This document shows, one piece after another, positions 1 through 9,723 of a DNA stretch of 62,213 nucleotides. Each line of letters begins with the position of its first letter. Positions within the stretch are counted from its first letter, which is position 1. A program made the translations under genes and the position numbers. The stretch spans positions 1-62,213 of the forward strand of contig JAFDWN010000014.1 in the NCBI GenBank assembly GCA_018268465.1, in the 5' to 3' direction. The notes beneath the pieces are model-generated. The model did not search any database, had not been told where the DNA came from, and worked only from the letters and a program-made list of their open reading frames with translations. This stretch comes from Actinomycetota bacterium. Its GTDB lineage: Bacteria > Actinomycetota > Actinomycetes > Mycobacteriales > Mycobacteriaceae.

Positions 1-362
<362 letters not shown>

Positions 363-968
363 ATGCCCAGGGTAGAACCTGCCACCGACAACTTCTGTTC
401 CCACGGCGGCCACCTGGACCACCCGCCGAGGGCCTATCCTTGGGGCATTCACGCGCCCAAGCACGAGACATTCGACCTGGTCGGCCGCACCAACACCGAT
501 CCCAAGGGGGTGCTGCGCGCCGTCGACGTGTACACCGTCGAGCCGTGGGGGCTGTACATGGCCCGGCCCACCCCGGGGCGTGAGCAGTTCCACTACCTGG
601 AGTCCTGGCTGCTGCCGTCACTGAACCTGCGGGCCACGATCTTCCACTTCAACCCCGGCCACGAACGCGACCAGGACTTCTACCTCGACGTCGGCCGCTA
701 CACCCCCGGCCCGACGGCCTGGCACGCCGAGGACCACTACCTCGACCTGGTGGTGCGGACCGGCGCCGCCACGCAGCTCTGCGATATCGACGAGCTGTTC
801 ACCGCCGTCCGCCACGGGCTGCTGACCCCCGAGGACGGCGAACAGGCGGTGCGCTCGGCGGTCGCGGCGGTCGACGGGCTGGCCCGCCACGGCTACGACC
901 TCCACCAGTGGCTGCAGACCGGCGGGATGACGCTGTCGTGGCGGGGCGCGTACTCTCTGGACTCATGA
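363..968 (+). CDS. DUF402-family conserved protein (Rv1632c-like)
   Basis: A DUF402-type protein of up to 201 aa, with a conserved core from about [16 protein letters not shown] to the [18 protein letters not shown] and HYLDLVV segments. DUF402 proteins include nucleoside phosphatases and RNA-associated proteins; the substrate here cannot be told. The ATG at 363 directly abuts the uvrB start, which leaves no room for a promoter. A TATCCT box at 435-440 lies seven bases before an in-frame ATT codon at 447 that opens the conserved core, so the true start may be at 447 (173 aa). The 3' end overlaps the next gene (ATGA). Confidence 0.8.
   Translation: MPRVEPATDNFCSHGGHLDHPPRAYPWGIHAPKHETFDLVGRTNTDPKGVLRAVDVYTVEPWGLYMARPTPGREQFHYLESWLLPSLNLRATIFHFNPGHERDQDFYLDVGRYTPGPTAWHAEDHYLDLVVRTGAATQLCDIDELFTAVRHGLLTPEDGEQAVRSAVAAVDGLARHGYDLHQWLQTGGMTLSWRGAYSLDS
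369..374 (-). promoter_or_regulatory. -10 box of leaderless uvrB promoter
   Basis: The minus strand reads TACCCT, then six bases, then the uvrB ATG. That is the TANNNT box at the distance expected when transcription starts on the A of the start codon. The position is seen; promoter activity is inferred. Confidence 0.5.
435..440 (+). promoter_or_regulatory. possible -10 box for the DUF402 gene
   Basis: TATCCT fits TANNNT and ends seven bases before codon ATT at 447. It would imply a leaderless transcript starting on a rare ATT initiation codon. The motif is seen; the use is inference. Confidence 0.3.
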
Positions 969-1513
969 GTCCGAGCAAGCACATCTGGACGGGTGCCGCG
1001 GTCGTGGCCGCCCTGCTGTGCGGCTCGCAGTTAATTCCTGCGACGGCACACGCGGACCCGGAGACGGCCCCACCGACGCCCTCGGAGCAGCCGGTGCCGG
1101 ACCAGCAGCTGCACAATGTCACCTACAAAGCTCGGGTGGACGGCGTCGCGCGGGGTGCGCAGATCACCTACAAGTTCGACGATGCGCAGGTCAACAGTGC
1201 CGATCCGACCATGCTGCCCGGTCGCGTCTTCGAAGCCAGCGCGGTGCTGTCGGACCCCCAGCTGGCGGGTATGCAGGTGTCGATCGATTGGCCTTACTCG
1301 GCCAATCTGCACTGCGAGATCCTCGTCGACGACCAGACCGTCGCGCAGGCCGACTCGTTCATCGCGCCGCGGCTGACACCGGCCAGGGACGACCCCGGCT
1401 ACGGGGTGCTCAGCTGTGGCGCACCGCTGGACGGCAGCGGTCCGGGCAACGTCGTGAACACGGCACCGGCCGACGCGGCGATCCCGCCGGCGCCCGACGC
1501 CCCACCTGCCTGA
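965..1513 (+). CDS. secreted hypothetical protein with N-terminal signal peptide
   Basis: A 182-aa protein of unknown function. Residues 1-30 form a Sec signal peptide: positive MSPSKH, a hydrophobic stretch AAVVAALLCGSQLI, and an ATAHADPE cleavage context. The mature part is Pro-rich at first, then a globular segment with two Cys (in NLHCEIL and VLSCGAP) that could form a disulphide, and ends in a Pro/Ala-rich tail. The ATG overlaps the stop of the upstream DUF402 gene, so the two are translationally coupled. I do not recognise the family; the fold resembles small exported mycobacterial proteins only in general features. Confidence 0.8.
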   Translation: MSPSKHIWTGAAVVAALLCGSQLIPATAHADPETAPPTPSEQPVPDQQLHNVTYKARVDGVARGAQITYKFDDAQVNSADPTMLPGRVFEASAVLSDPQLAGMQVSIDWPYSANLHCEILVDDQTVAQADSFIAPRLTPARDDPGYGVLSCGAPLDGSGPGNVVNTAPADAAIPPAPDAPPA

Positions 1514-1522
1514 CCCCGGCCC

Positions 1523-2728
1523 TCACGGCCGCCAGGCGGTGGCGTCGGCCCAGTCCCACGCGCGCCGATAGGCGTCGAGGAACCACGGTTCCTTCGCGTC
1601 GGCGTAGCCGACGGGTCCGCGCTGCAGAGCGCGTCGTTTCACATCGAGATAGTCGGCCCGCACACCGGGGTGCGCCGAAAGCCAGGCGGTGAACAACAGC
1701 GCGAACTGCTGACCGGGCCAGCCGTCCACGCGGATATGCACGTTCGCCGGGCGCCCCGGATCGGCGGCGCCGTGAATCCGTTTGTGCCACAAAGCCGGAT
1801 CGTCAGTATGGTCGAACGACGACACGGTGCTGCGAGCGTCGGGTTTGGGCACGTCGGCATTGATATGACCGATACGCGGATAGCCCGCGCCGGCCAGCGC
1901 CGCGGCGACCGAGTCGGCGGACTCGAGAGACGCCACGGTGATCTGGACATCGACAACATCCTTGGCGTCCATGCCCGGGATCGCGGTCGAACCGATGTGA
2001 TCGATACGCAGTGCGGTTGAGCCGCAGGCGAACCGGAGACGGTCGACTATGCGCCGCGCCTGCGCCGGCCAGTCGGGGTCGTAGGGCACCAGCCGGTACA
2101 CCGGCGAAACACGCTGGTGGGTACGGATGTTGTGCGCCAGCGGTAGCACCCGCTGATGCCACAGCTCGCGGGCTTTGTCGACGAGGTCGCCGGGTGTGCC
2201 CGAATTGTCCAGCACCACATCGGCGATCGCGCGGCGCTGCTCGTCGCTGGCTTGCGCCTGGATCCGTGCACGCGCATCGGCCTCGGGCATCCCGCGTGTC
2301 TCGACGAGTCTGCGCAGCCGGGTTTCGGCGTCCGCCCAGACCACCACCACGAGCGGAAAGGTCGGCGCCAGACCGGTTTCCACCAGCAGCGGGATGTCCT
2401 CGACGACCACGGCGTCGTCGGCCACCGCGGCGATGATCTCCTGACGGCGCCGCGCCACCAGCGGATGCACGATCCCGTTGAGGGTCGCCCGCCGCTTCTC
2501 GTCGGGGAATGCCTTGGCGGCCAGCGCCGGTCGGTTCAGCGCGCCGGTGTCCAGCAGGATGTCGCCGCCGAACGCCTCGACGAGCGCGGCGAGACCCTCG
2601 GTGCCGGGCTCGACCACCTCACGCGCGATGATGTCACCGTCGACGATGATGCCGCCGCAGTCGCGGAACGCGGCCGACACCGTGGACTTGCCGGCGCCGA
2701 TACCGCCGGTCAAACCGATTCGCAGCAT
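1523..2728 (-). CDS. coaE: dephospho-CoA kinase with C-terminal GrpB/UPF0157 domain
   Basis: CoaE phosphorylates dephospho-CoA, the last step of coenzyme A synthesis. Residues 1-195 are the kinase, with P-loop TGGIGAGKST (about 7-16). From about residue 212 follows a GrpB/UPF0157 nucleotidyltransferase-fold domain (VPYDPDWPAQA, HIGSTAIPGMDAKDVVDVQ). The 401-aa length matches the mycobacterial fusion (Rv1631, ~407 aa); most bacteria have only the ~200-aa kinase. The GrpB half has no settled function, though in this enzyme it has been linked to stability and regulation. It lies downstream of rpsA on the same strand, separated by a strong terminator. Confidence 0.96.
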   Translation of the reverse strand: MLRIGLTGGIGAGKSTVSAAFRDCGGIIVDGDIIAREVVEPGTEGLAALVEAFGGDILLDTGALNRPALAAKAFPDEKRRATLNGIVHPLVARRRQEIIAAVADDAVVVEDIPLLVETGLAPTFPLVVVVWADAETRLRRLVETRGMPEADARARIQAQASDEQRRAIADVVLDNSGTPGDLVDKARELWHQRVLPLAHNIRTHQRVSPVYRLVPYDPDWPAQARRIVDRLRFACGSTALRIDHIGSTAIPGMDAKDVVDVQITVASLESADSVAAALAGAGYPRIGHINADVPKPDARSTVSSFDHTDDPALWHKRIHGAADPGRPANVHIRVDGWPGQQFALLFTAWLSAHPGVRADYLDVKRRALQRGPVGYADAKEPWFLDAYRRAWDWADATAWRP

Positions 2729-2761
2729 TCCGACAGTCTGTCAGGACTGCTGAAACGCAAA

Positions 2762-2788
2762 CTCCCCGGCTCGTGGTGAGCCGGGGAG
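2762..2788 (-). terminator. intrinsic terminator downstream of rpsA
   Basis: CTCCCCGGCTC and GAGCCGGGGAG form a perfect 11-bp stem with a 5-base loop, 24 bases after the rpsA stop. On the minus strand it is followed by short T runs (TTTGCGTTTC). It separates rpsA from coaE. Confidence 0.8.
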
Positions 2789-2812
2789 CAGGCGTGTCAT
2801 GCCGGGTTGCGG

Positions 2813-4252
2813 CTAGGCGTTGCCCGCGAGCTTCTCCCGCAGTGCAGCAAGCTGCGCGTCGCTGGCCAACGAGCCACCAGCGGATTCCTCGGAACGCGAG
2901 GACCCGTTGGACACCGGCTTGCTGGCCGCCTCGGCCTCGGCCGCGGCGAACTTCTCCATCTGCGCGGTGTGCATCTTGTGGCGACGCTCGGCCTCGGCGT
3001 AGCGGGCTTCCCACTCCTCGCGCTGCTTGTCGAAACCTTCGAGCCACTCGTTGGTCTCGGCGTCGAAGCCCTCGGGGAAGATGTAGTTGCCCGCCTCGTC
3101 GTAGCTGTCGGCCATGCCGTACTTGCTCGGGTCGAACTCCTCGGTGTAGTCCTCGTTGGCCTGCTTGAGGCTCAGCGAGATCCGGCGCCGCTCCAGGTCG
3201 ATGTCGATGACCTTGACCATCGCGTCGTCGCCGACCTGCACCACCTGGTCGGGCACCTCGACGTGGCGCTCGGAGAGCTCGGAGATGTGCACCAGACCCT
3301 CGATACCCTCCTCGACGCGGACGAACGCACCGAACGGCACCAGCTTGGTGACCTTGCCCGGGACGATCTGGCCGATCGCGTGGGTGCGGGCGAAGTGGCG
3401 CCACGGGTCTTCCTGGGTGGCCTTGAGCGACAACGAGACCCGCTCGCGGTCCATGTCGACGTCGAGAACCTCGACGGTGACCTCGTCGCCCACCTGAACC
3501 ACCTCGGACGGATGGTCGATGTGCTTCCAGGAGAGCTCGGAGACGTGCACCAGGCCGTCGACACCGCCGAGGTCGACGAAGGCGCCGAAGTTGACGATCG
3601 AGGACACGACACCCTTGCGGATGGCGCCCTTCTGCAGCTGGTTGAGGAACTCGCTGCGCACCTCGGACTGCGTCTGCTCCAGCCAGGCGCGGCGGCTGAG
3701 CACCACGTTGTTGCGGTTCTTGTCCAGCTCGATGATCTTGGCCTCGATCTCCTTGCCGATGTACGGCTGCAGATCGCGGACACGGCGCATCTCGACCAGC
3801 GACGCGGGCAGGAAGCCGCGCAGGCCGATGTCGAGGATCAGGCCGCCCTTGACGACCTCGATGACGGTGCCCTTGACGGCCTCGTCCTTCTCCTTGAGCT
3901 CCTCGATGGTGCCCCAGGCGCGCTCGTACTGAGCACGCTTCTTGGAGAGGATCAGGCGGCCTTCCTTGTCCTCCTTGGTGAGGACCAGAGCTTCGACCTC
4001 GTCGCCGACGGACACAACCTCATTGGGGTCGACGTCGTGCTTGATGGACAGCTCACGGGAAGGGATGACGCCTTCGGTCTTGTAACCGATGTCGAGCAGG
4101 ACTTCGTCGCGGTCAACCTTGACGATCGTCCCTTCGACGATGTCGCCATCGTTGAAGTACTTGATGGTTTTGTCGATGGCGGCGAGAAAGTCCTCGGAGG
4201 AGCCGATATCGTTGACGGCTACTTGGGGCGAGGTGACGGAGGGACTTGGCAT
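2813..4252 (-). CDS. rpsA: 30S ribosomal protein S1
   Basis: Ribosomal protein S1 binds mRNA on the small subunit and aids initiation. The 479-aa protein has four S1 RNA-binding repeats, at about residues 36-105, 124-188, 210-277 and 295-363. A charged, disordered C-terminal tail of ~115 aa ends EKLAGNA, as in the actinobacterial form (Rv1630, 481 aa) rather than the six-repeat E. coli form. The start MPSPSVTSP at 4252 matches mycobacterial S1; an upstream in-frame ATG at 4372 would add 40 unlike residues and was rejected. It is divergent from the PrsW-like gene across ~150 bp. Confidence 0.97.
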   Translation of the reverse strand: MPSPSVTSPQVAVNDIGSSEDFLAAIDKTIKYFNDGDIVEGTIVKVDRDEVLLDIGYKTEGVIPSRELSIKHDVDPNEVVSVGDEVEALVLTKEDKEGRLILSKKRAQYERAWGTIEELKEKDEAVKGTVIEVVKGGLILDIGLRGFLPASLVEMRRVRDLQPYIGKEIEAKIIELDKNRNNVVLSRRAWLEQTQSEVRSEFLNQLQKGAIRKGVVSSIVNFGAFVDLGGVDGLVHVSELSWKHIDHPSEVVQVGDEVTVEVLDVDMDRERVSLSLKATQEDPWRHFARTHAIGQIVPGKVTKLVPFGAFVRVEEGIEGLVHISELSERHVEVPDQVVQVGDDAMVKVIDIDLERRRISLSLKQANEDYTEEFDPSKYGMADSYDEAGNYIFPEGFDAETNEWLEGFDKQREEWEARYAEAERRHKMHTAQMEKFAAAEAEAASKPVSNGSSRSEESAGGSLASDAQLAALREKLAGNA

Positions 4253-4403
4253 GTTGTTGGGTTGCTCCGGACAGCTTTGATCGAAGGGACTCTGGACAGA
4301 TCTGGTTGTGGCTCCGGCGGCGGAGACGCCGACGGCGGCACGGTTGTTCTTCGCACCCGCTATCGCGCACACAGGTACGTGTCGAGATTACTCGACTGGG
4401 CAC

Positions 4404-5630
4404 ATGCTGGACAAACCAGGTCCCGGTAGCGTGCTGCGGGTGTCCCTGCCCCCGGTGCCGCAGCAACCACACCAGGCTCGCTTCCCTGGCCCGCCACTGA
4501 CCCGGAAAATCCGCAAGGTCGGCGCGCCGCTCGCGGTGATCATCCTGCTGGGCACCCTCGCCGGATTGATCGTGATCATGCTGACCGCTGCCAACCCGGT
4601 CGGCACGGCCGTCGGATTCGTGCTGTCCAGCGTGGCGATGACCGTCGTGGTGCTGGCCTACCTGTGGCTCGACCGGTGGGAACCCGAACCGCCGCGGCTG
4701 CTCGTGCTGGCATTCCTGTGGGGAGCCTCGGTTGCCGTCGTCATTTCGGTGGTCCTGGAACTGACCGTCGACGCACTGGTCAACCCCGCAACAGTCGCCG
4801 GCGGGACCGGGGCACCCAGCTTCATCACGGTCGCGATCGGCGCCCCGCTCATCGAGGAAGCCGCCAAGGGCATGTTCCTGCTCATCATGATGACGGGGCG
4901 CCGCCGCAATGAACTCAACTCGCTGACCGACTGCCTGGTGTACGCCGGGCTCACGGCCGCCGGGTTTGCCTGGCTCGAGGACATCCTCTACATCGCCAAC
5001 GGCGAATCTCTGGCGGATTCGCTGCTCACCGCGGCACTGCGGCTGATCATGGCGCCGTTCGCGCATCCGTTGTTCACCACGATGATCGGTATCGGGGTGT
5101 ATCTGGCGATGCGGCAGCGCCACCTCGTCGCGAAGGCCGGCTGCCTCCTGCTCGGCTACGCCGCGGCGGTGTTGCTTCACGCGATGTGGAACGGCTCGTC
5201 GCTGCTGAGCCTGCAGGCCTACGTTCTGGTCTACGTGCTGTGGATGGTGCCGATCTTCATCCTGGTGATCTGGCTGGGCGTGGCCAGCCGCCGCCGGGAG
5301 CAGCGGGTGGTGGCCGCCAAGCTGCCCGGGATGGTGGCCGCGGGGGTGATCACACCCAACGAGGCCACCTGGCTGGGATCGATCCGCCACCGCAAGGCCG
5401 CGGTCGGCGAAGCGTCCCGGCTCGGTGGCCGTTCGGCTGGTAACGAGGTCAAGACCTTCGCCGCGCAGGTGATCGAGCTCGCCTTCGTCCGCGACCGCAT
5501 CGACCGCGGTTTCGGCGATCAGCGGGTGCTGGCGCTGCTCACCGAGGAGACCTACGCCGTCCACGCGGCCAGGGCCGCGGCCCCCACGCTGTACCGGATG
5601 GCCGGCTATCGAGCCGCACGCATCGGCTAA
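4404..5630 (+). CDS. PrsW-family intramembrane metalloprotease
   Basis: A 408-aa multi-pass membrane protein of the PrsW family (glutamic-type membrane proteases of the CAAX/Abi superfamily; PrsW cleaves an anti-sigma factor in Bacillus). About eight hydrophobic segments lie between residues ~35 and ~295. The family signature is visible as GAPLIEEAAKG (EExxK) plus later His residues in FAHPLFT and VLLHAMWNGS. The ~110-residue C-terminal tail is cytosolic and charged. The start at 4404 is the first ATG after the rpsA promoter region; a GTG at 4431 is an alternative. The substrate is unknown. The stop overlaps the convergent ThrE-like gene by 4 bp. Confidence 0.85.
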   Translation: MLDKPGPGSVLRVSLPPVPQQPHQARFPGPPLTRKIRKVGAPLAVIILLGTLAGLIVIMLTAANPVGTAVGFVLSSVAMTVVVLAYLWLDRWEPEPPRLLVLAFLWGASVAVVISVVLELTVDALVNPATVAGGTGAPSFITVAIGAPLIEEAAKGMFLLIMMTGRRRNELNSLTDCLVYAGLTAAGFAWLEDILYIANGESLADSLLTAALRLIMAPFAHPLFTTMIGIGVYLAMRQRHLVAKAGCLLLGYAAAVLLHAMWNGSSLLSLQAYVLVYVLWMVPIFILVIWLGVASRRREQRVVAAKLPGMVAAGVITPNEATWLGSIRHRKAAVGEASRLGGRSAGNEVKTFAAQVIELAFVRDRIDRGFGDQRVLALLTEETYAVHAARAAAPTLYRMAGYRAARIG

Positions 5631-6847
5631 CCGGCGCGCCGCCGGGCACGGCCTCGCCTGCCGAGCTGCCAGATGATCAGTCCCGCCTGCAGCCCCAGCG
5701 CGACCGAGACCATCGAGATGATGGTCGCGGGAAGCGCCGAGTCACCCTCGGCGCCGAACAGCTCGGTGACACCGATCAATCCCATCGACCCGGGAACCAG
5801 CAGCCAGAAACCCGGCAGGATCATCGTGATGGCGGGCGGTGCGCCGCGCCAGCGGGTCATCACGAGCGCCGCCAGCGCGAGCGCGACCCCACCGCAGAAC
5901 CCGCTGGCGTAGCTGCCCAGCGCCAGATCTCCCAGGAACTGGGCCGAGTACGCCGTGTAGGTGATGGCCAGCAACCACGGCAGGAACGACAACGGCGGGG
6001 CCAGGAAGAACATCACCCCGGCCGCGTACACGGCGACGCCCAGCCACGGCGCCCACGGTCCGATCTTGTTGATCGGCTCCGAGCTCAGCTCGGTGGCCCC
6101 CACCCCGACCAGCTGTGCGGCGATCAGAATGCCGAATGCCAACTGGGCGATCTGGATGAAGCCGGCGATGAGCCGGCTGGCACCGGAGATGGTGTCGCGT
6201 GCGGTCAACTCGATGACGGCCAGCGTGATGGCCGCGCCGGGCAGGAAGACGGCCAGCGGCGGGATGAGCGCCCGCAGGCCCACATGGTCGATGTCGAGGT
6301 GGTGGACGCCGACAATGCAGATCGCCGCGACCGCGAAGGCGCTGACCGCCGGCACCAGGTCGGCCAGTGCGGTGATCCGTTGCGCGGCGGTCAGGAACAG
6401 CCCGACCAGCAGACCGAGCAGCCCGGCCGCCAGCACGTTCAACGGCGTCGGTTCCAGCACCAGCGCCAGGCCCGCGCTCTGCACCCCGTATCCGATGACC
6501 GTCACCCACGCCGGATAGGGGCGGGCGGAGGCCACGATCCGGTCGAGCCGGGCTTGACCGTCGGTCGAGGACACCCGCCCGGCCATCGCGTCGGAGACCA
6601 GCCGGGCCAAGGCGAAAGTCTGGTCGAATCGCACGTCCCTGGTCTGCTGGGCGGTTTGCACGACGGTCCCGGCCTCCGCCGACTCGCCCACGACCTGAAC
6701 GTGATTGGGGAAAACGACGAAGTCGTTGCGCAGCCCGTAGGCCGAGGTGGCCCGCTCGAGCATGCGCCGCACGAGGGTGACCGGATAGTTGGCGGCGTTC
6801 ATCGCGGCACCCAGCTGGGCCACGAAGCGGATCTGCTGATCGGTCAT
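5627..6847 (-). CDS. ThrE-family threonine/serine exporter-like membrane protein
   Basis: A 406-aa protein of the ThrE family (DUF1212 N-terminal half fused to a DUF3815 C-terminal half). ThrE exports threonine and serine in Corynebacterium. Residues 1-115 are the soluble part with the conserved FVVFPNHVQV strand. About ten hydrophobic segments follow, among them VTVIGYGVQSAGLALVL and LRALIPPLAVFLPGAAITLAVIEL. The end is an Arg-rich tail. The start lies 12 bases beyond the polA stop on the same strand, so it may be cotranscribed behind polA. Export specificity is inferred from the family only. Confidence 0.85.
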   Translation of the reverse strand: MTDQQIRFVAQLGAAMNAANYPVTLVRRMLERATSAYGLRNDFVVFPNHVQVVGESAEAGTVVQTAQQTRDVRFDQTFALARLVSDAMAGRVSSTDGQARLDRIVASARPYPAWVTVIGYGVQSAGLALVLEPTPLNVLAAGLLGLLVGLFLTAAQRITALADLVPAVSAFAVAAICIVGVHHLDIDHVGLRALIPPLAVFLPGAAITLAVIELTARDTISGASRLIAGFIQIAQLAFGILIAAQLVGVGATELSSEPINKIGPWAPWLGVAVYAAGVMFFLAPPLSFLPWLLAITYTAYSAQFLGDLALGSYASGFCGGVALALAALVMTRWRGAPPAITMILPGFWLLVPGSMGLIGVTELFGAEGDSALPATIISMVSVALGLQAGLIIWQLGRRGRARRRAG

Positions 6848-6859
6848 GCCGGCGGCCGG

Positions 6860-9595
6860 CTAGTGAGCCGCCGAATCCCAGCTACGGCCGTATCCGACCG
6901 ACACCTCCAGCGGCACGTCCAGGTGATAGGCATCGCCCATATGCTCGCGCACCAGGGCTTCGAGCTCGTCGCGCTCCCCATCGGCGACCTCGAACAGCAG
7001 TTCGTCGTGCACCTGAAGCAGCATCCGCGACGCCAGCCCGGCTTCGGCGAGTGCCCGGTCCACGTTGATCATCGCGACCTTGATGATGTCGGCGGCACTG
7101 CCCTGGATCGGCGCGTTGAGTGCCGCACGTTCGGCCGCCTCGCGCACATTGCGGTTGCTGCTGTCGAGTTCGGGCAGGTAACGCCGCCGGCCGAAGACCG
7201 TCGAGGTGTAGCCGTCCTTGCGGGCCTGGTCGACGACGTCGCGCAGGTAGTCGCGCACCCCGCCGAACCGGTCGAAGTACTGATCCATCTGCACCTTGGC
7301 GTCTTCGGTGGAGATCTTCAGCTGGGAGGCCAGACCGTACGCGCTCAGTCCGTAGGCCAAACCGTAGGACATCGCTTTCACGCGGCGGCGCAGTTCGGCG
7401 GTGACCTCGTCGATCGGCACCGAGAAGGCGCGCGACGCGACGAACGAGTGCAGATCCTCACCGGTGTTGAACGCTTCGATCAGGCCCTCGTCGCCCGAGA
7501 GGTGGGCCATGATCCGCATCTCGATCTGGCTGTAATCCGCCGTCATCAGCTCGGAGAAACCCGTGCCGACCACGAAGGCGTCGCGGATGCGCCGGCCGGC
7601 TTCGGTGCGGATGGGGATGTTCTGCAGATTGGGCTCGGTGGACGACAACCGCCCGGTGGCGGCGATCGTCTGGTTGAACGTGGTGTGGATCCGGCCGTCG
7701 GCGGCCGTCGAACCGAGCAGCCCGTCCACCGTCACCTTCAGCCGGGTGGCGTCGCGGTGGGCCAGCAGATGCTGCAGGAAGGGGTGCCCGGTCTTGTCGA
7801 ACAGTGTCTGCAGCGCGTCGGCGTCGGTGGTGTACCCGGTCTTGGTGCGTTTGGTCTTCGGCATCTCCAACTCGTCGAAGAGCACCACCTGCAACTGTTT
7901 GGGCGAGCCGAGGTTGATCTGCTTGCCGATGACGGCGTAGGCGGCCTCGGCCGCGTCGCGGATCTGGTCGGCGAACTCGCTCTGCAATCCCGACAGCAGA
8001 CCCAGGTCCACGGCGATGCCGACAGTCTCCATCTGGGCCAGCACCCGCTGCACCGGCAGTTCCATCTGGCCCAGCAGGGACGACGAGTCGATGCGGGCCA
8101 GCTCGGTGTCGAGCGCGTCGGCGAGGTCCGTGACGGCGCTGGCTCGCAGGATCAACGTCTGCACCGCCTGGTCATCGACGCCATCGCTGTCGTCGAGCAA
8201 TGAAAGCTGTTGCTGCTCAGGGGCTTCCGCCCGCAACTCACGGCGCAGATAGCGAAGCGACAGGTCGTCGAGGGCGAAGCTGCGCTGCCCGGGCCGCACC
8301 AGGTAGGCGGCCAGCGCGGTATCCGAGGTGACACCGGCGAGCTTCCAGCCGCGACCCTGCAGATCGTGGGTGGCGAGCTTGGCCTCGTGCAGCGCCTTGG
8401 GCCGGTCCGAGTCGGCGAGCCAATCCCCCAGCGCCGTCTCGTCCGCAGGGTCCAGCGCGGCCAGGTCGACGTAGGCACTCTCGCCGTCCGCCGACGCCAC
8501 CGCCAGTGCAGTGGCGTCGGCGTCGTACGCCAGGTGGGTGCCCACCACCGCCAGGCCCGCGCGCCTGCCGTCGCCGACGTGTGCGCTCAGCCAAGCCGCT
8601 ACCGCGCCCGCCTCGAGCGCACCGCCGCGCACGTCGAAGCCCTCGTCGACCTCCGGATCGGCCGACGCCAGCGTCTCGAACAACCGGTCGCGCAACACCC
8701 GGAACTCCAGGTCGTCGAACAGCCGATGGATATGGTCGCGATCCCACGGCTGCATCCGCAGGGTGTCGGGGGTCTGCGCCAGCGGCACGTCCTTGACCAG
8801 ATCGGTGAGCTCCCGGTTGAGCACCACGCCGGACAGGTGGGCACGCAGCGCGTCACCGACCTTGCCTTTGACCTTGTCGACGTTGTCGACCAGCGCCTGC
8901 AGCGAACCGTATTCGGCGATCCACTTGGTGGCCGTCTTCTCCCCCACACCCGGGATGCCGGGCAGGTTGTCGCTGGGGTCGCCGCGCAGTGCCGCGAAAT
9001 CCGGGTACTGCCGCGGCGTCAGACCGTACTTCTCCAGCACGGCGTCGGGCGTGAAGCGGGTGAGCTCACTAACCCCCTTGCGCGGATAGAGCACCGTGAC
9101 GTCATCACTGACCAGCTGCAGCGAATCACGGTCCCCGGTGACGACGAGCACCCGGTAGCCCTCGTTCTCGGCCTGGGTGGCCAGCGTGGCGATGATGTCG
9201 TCGGCCTCGAAACCGGGTTCGGCGAGCACCGTGATCCCCAGCGCGGCCAGCACCTCCTTGGTGATGTCGATCTGCCCGCGGAATTCGTCGGGGGTCGCGG
9301 AGCGGTTGGCCTTGTACTCGGGGTACTTGTCGGAGCGGAACGTCTGGCGCGACACGTCGAAAGCCGCCGCGATGTGCGTCGGGGTCTCGTCGCGCAACAG
9401 GTTGATCAGCATGGCGGTGAACCCGTACACCGCGTTGGTGGTCAACCCACCCTGGGTTTTGAAGTTCTCCGCGGGCAGCGCGTAGAACGCCCGGAACGCC
9501 AGCGAATTGCCGTCGAGCAGCATCATTGTGGGTTTCGACGGGGACGCGGTGTCGGTGCTCGGCTTGGCCGGCGCGACTGACTTGGCGGGGCTCAC
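6860..9595 (-). CDS. polA: DNA polymerase I
   Basis: Repair and Okazaki-processing polymerase, 911 aa from the GTG at 9595. Residues ~20-320 are the 5'-3' exonuclease (MLLDGNSLAFRAFYAL, GFEADDIIATLA, GIPGVGEKTA). The middle is a degenerate 3'-5' exonuclease domain, as is usual in mycobacteria. From ~540 comes the polymerase: motif A DYSQIEMRIMAHLSGDE, motif B RRRVKAMSYGLAYG, motif C LLQVHDELLFEV. The GTG start gives an N-terminus like mycobacterial PolA (V/M-SPAK) and sits seven bases after a TAGAGT box. An in-frame ATG at 9613 with GGAG three bases away is an alternative. Confidence 0.96.
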   Translation of the reverse strand: MSPAKSVAPAKPSTDTASPSKPTMMLLDGNSLAFRAFYALPAENFKTQGGLTTNAVYGFTAMLINLLRDETPTHIAAAFDVSRQTFRSDKYPEYKANRSATPDEFRGQIDITKEVLAALGITVLAEPGFEADDIIATLATQAENEGYRVLVVTGDRDSLQLVSDDVTVLYPRKGVSELTRFTPDAVLEKYGLTPRQYPDFAALRGDPSDNLPGIPGVGEKTATKWIAEYGSLQALVDNVDKVKGKVGDALRAHLSGVVLNRELTDLVKDVPLAQTPDTLRMQPWDRDHIHRLFDDLEFRVLRDRLFETLASADPEVDEGFDVRGGALEAGAVAAWLSAHVGDGRRAGLAVVGTHLAYDADATALAVASADGESAYVDLAALDPADETALGDWLADSDRPKALHEAKLATHDLQGRGWKLAGVTSDTALAAYLVRPGQRSFALDDLSLRYLRRELRAEAPEQQQLSLLDDSDGVDDQAVQTLILRASAVTDLADALDTELARIDSSSLLGQMELPVQRVLAQMETVGIAVDLGLLSGLQSEFADQIRDAAEAAYAVIGKQINLGSPKQLQVVLFDELEMPKTKRTKTGYTTDADALQTLFDKTGHPFLQHLLAHRDATRLKVTVDGLLGSTAADGRIHTTFNQTIAATGRLSSTEPNLQNIPIRTEAGRRIRDAFVVGTGFSELMTADYSQIEMRIMAHLSGDEGLIEAFNTGEDLHSFVASRAFSVPIDEVTAELRRRVKAMSYGLAYGLSAYGLASQLKISTEDAKVQMDQYFDRFGGVRDYLRDVVDQARKDGYTSTVFGRRRYLPELDSSNRNVREAAERAALNAPIQGSAADIIKVAMINVDRALAEAGLASRMLLQVHDELLFEVADGERDELEALVREHMGDAYHLDVPLEVSVGYGRSWDSAAH

Positions 9596-9602
9596 GGCGT
9601 CA

Positions 9603-9608
9603 ACTCTA
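9603..9608 (-). promoter_or_regulatory. -10 box of polA promoter
   Basis: The minus strand reads TAGAGT followed by seven bases and the GTG start of polA. This supports a leaderless GTG start over the upstream ATG at 9613. Confidence 0.4.
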
Positions 9609-9723
9609 GGCATCTGCTCCGACACGCACATGCGCGCCCACAACGCCGTGCCGCTCCGCCGTAAACCGATCGGTGAACTCACCGCGGCTTCCTCCCGTAC
9701 CCGGCACCAGCAGGTTCGGCGAC

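Noticed and set aside
6284-8203. Long plus-strand frame (639 codons) opposite thrE-like and polA genes
   Set aside because: It is antisense to two firmly assigned genes. It is rich in Arg, Gly, His and Gln as expected for a high-GC shadow frame and shows no domain.
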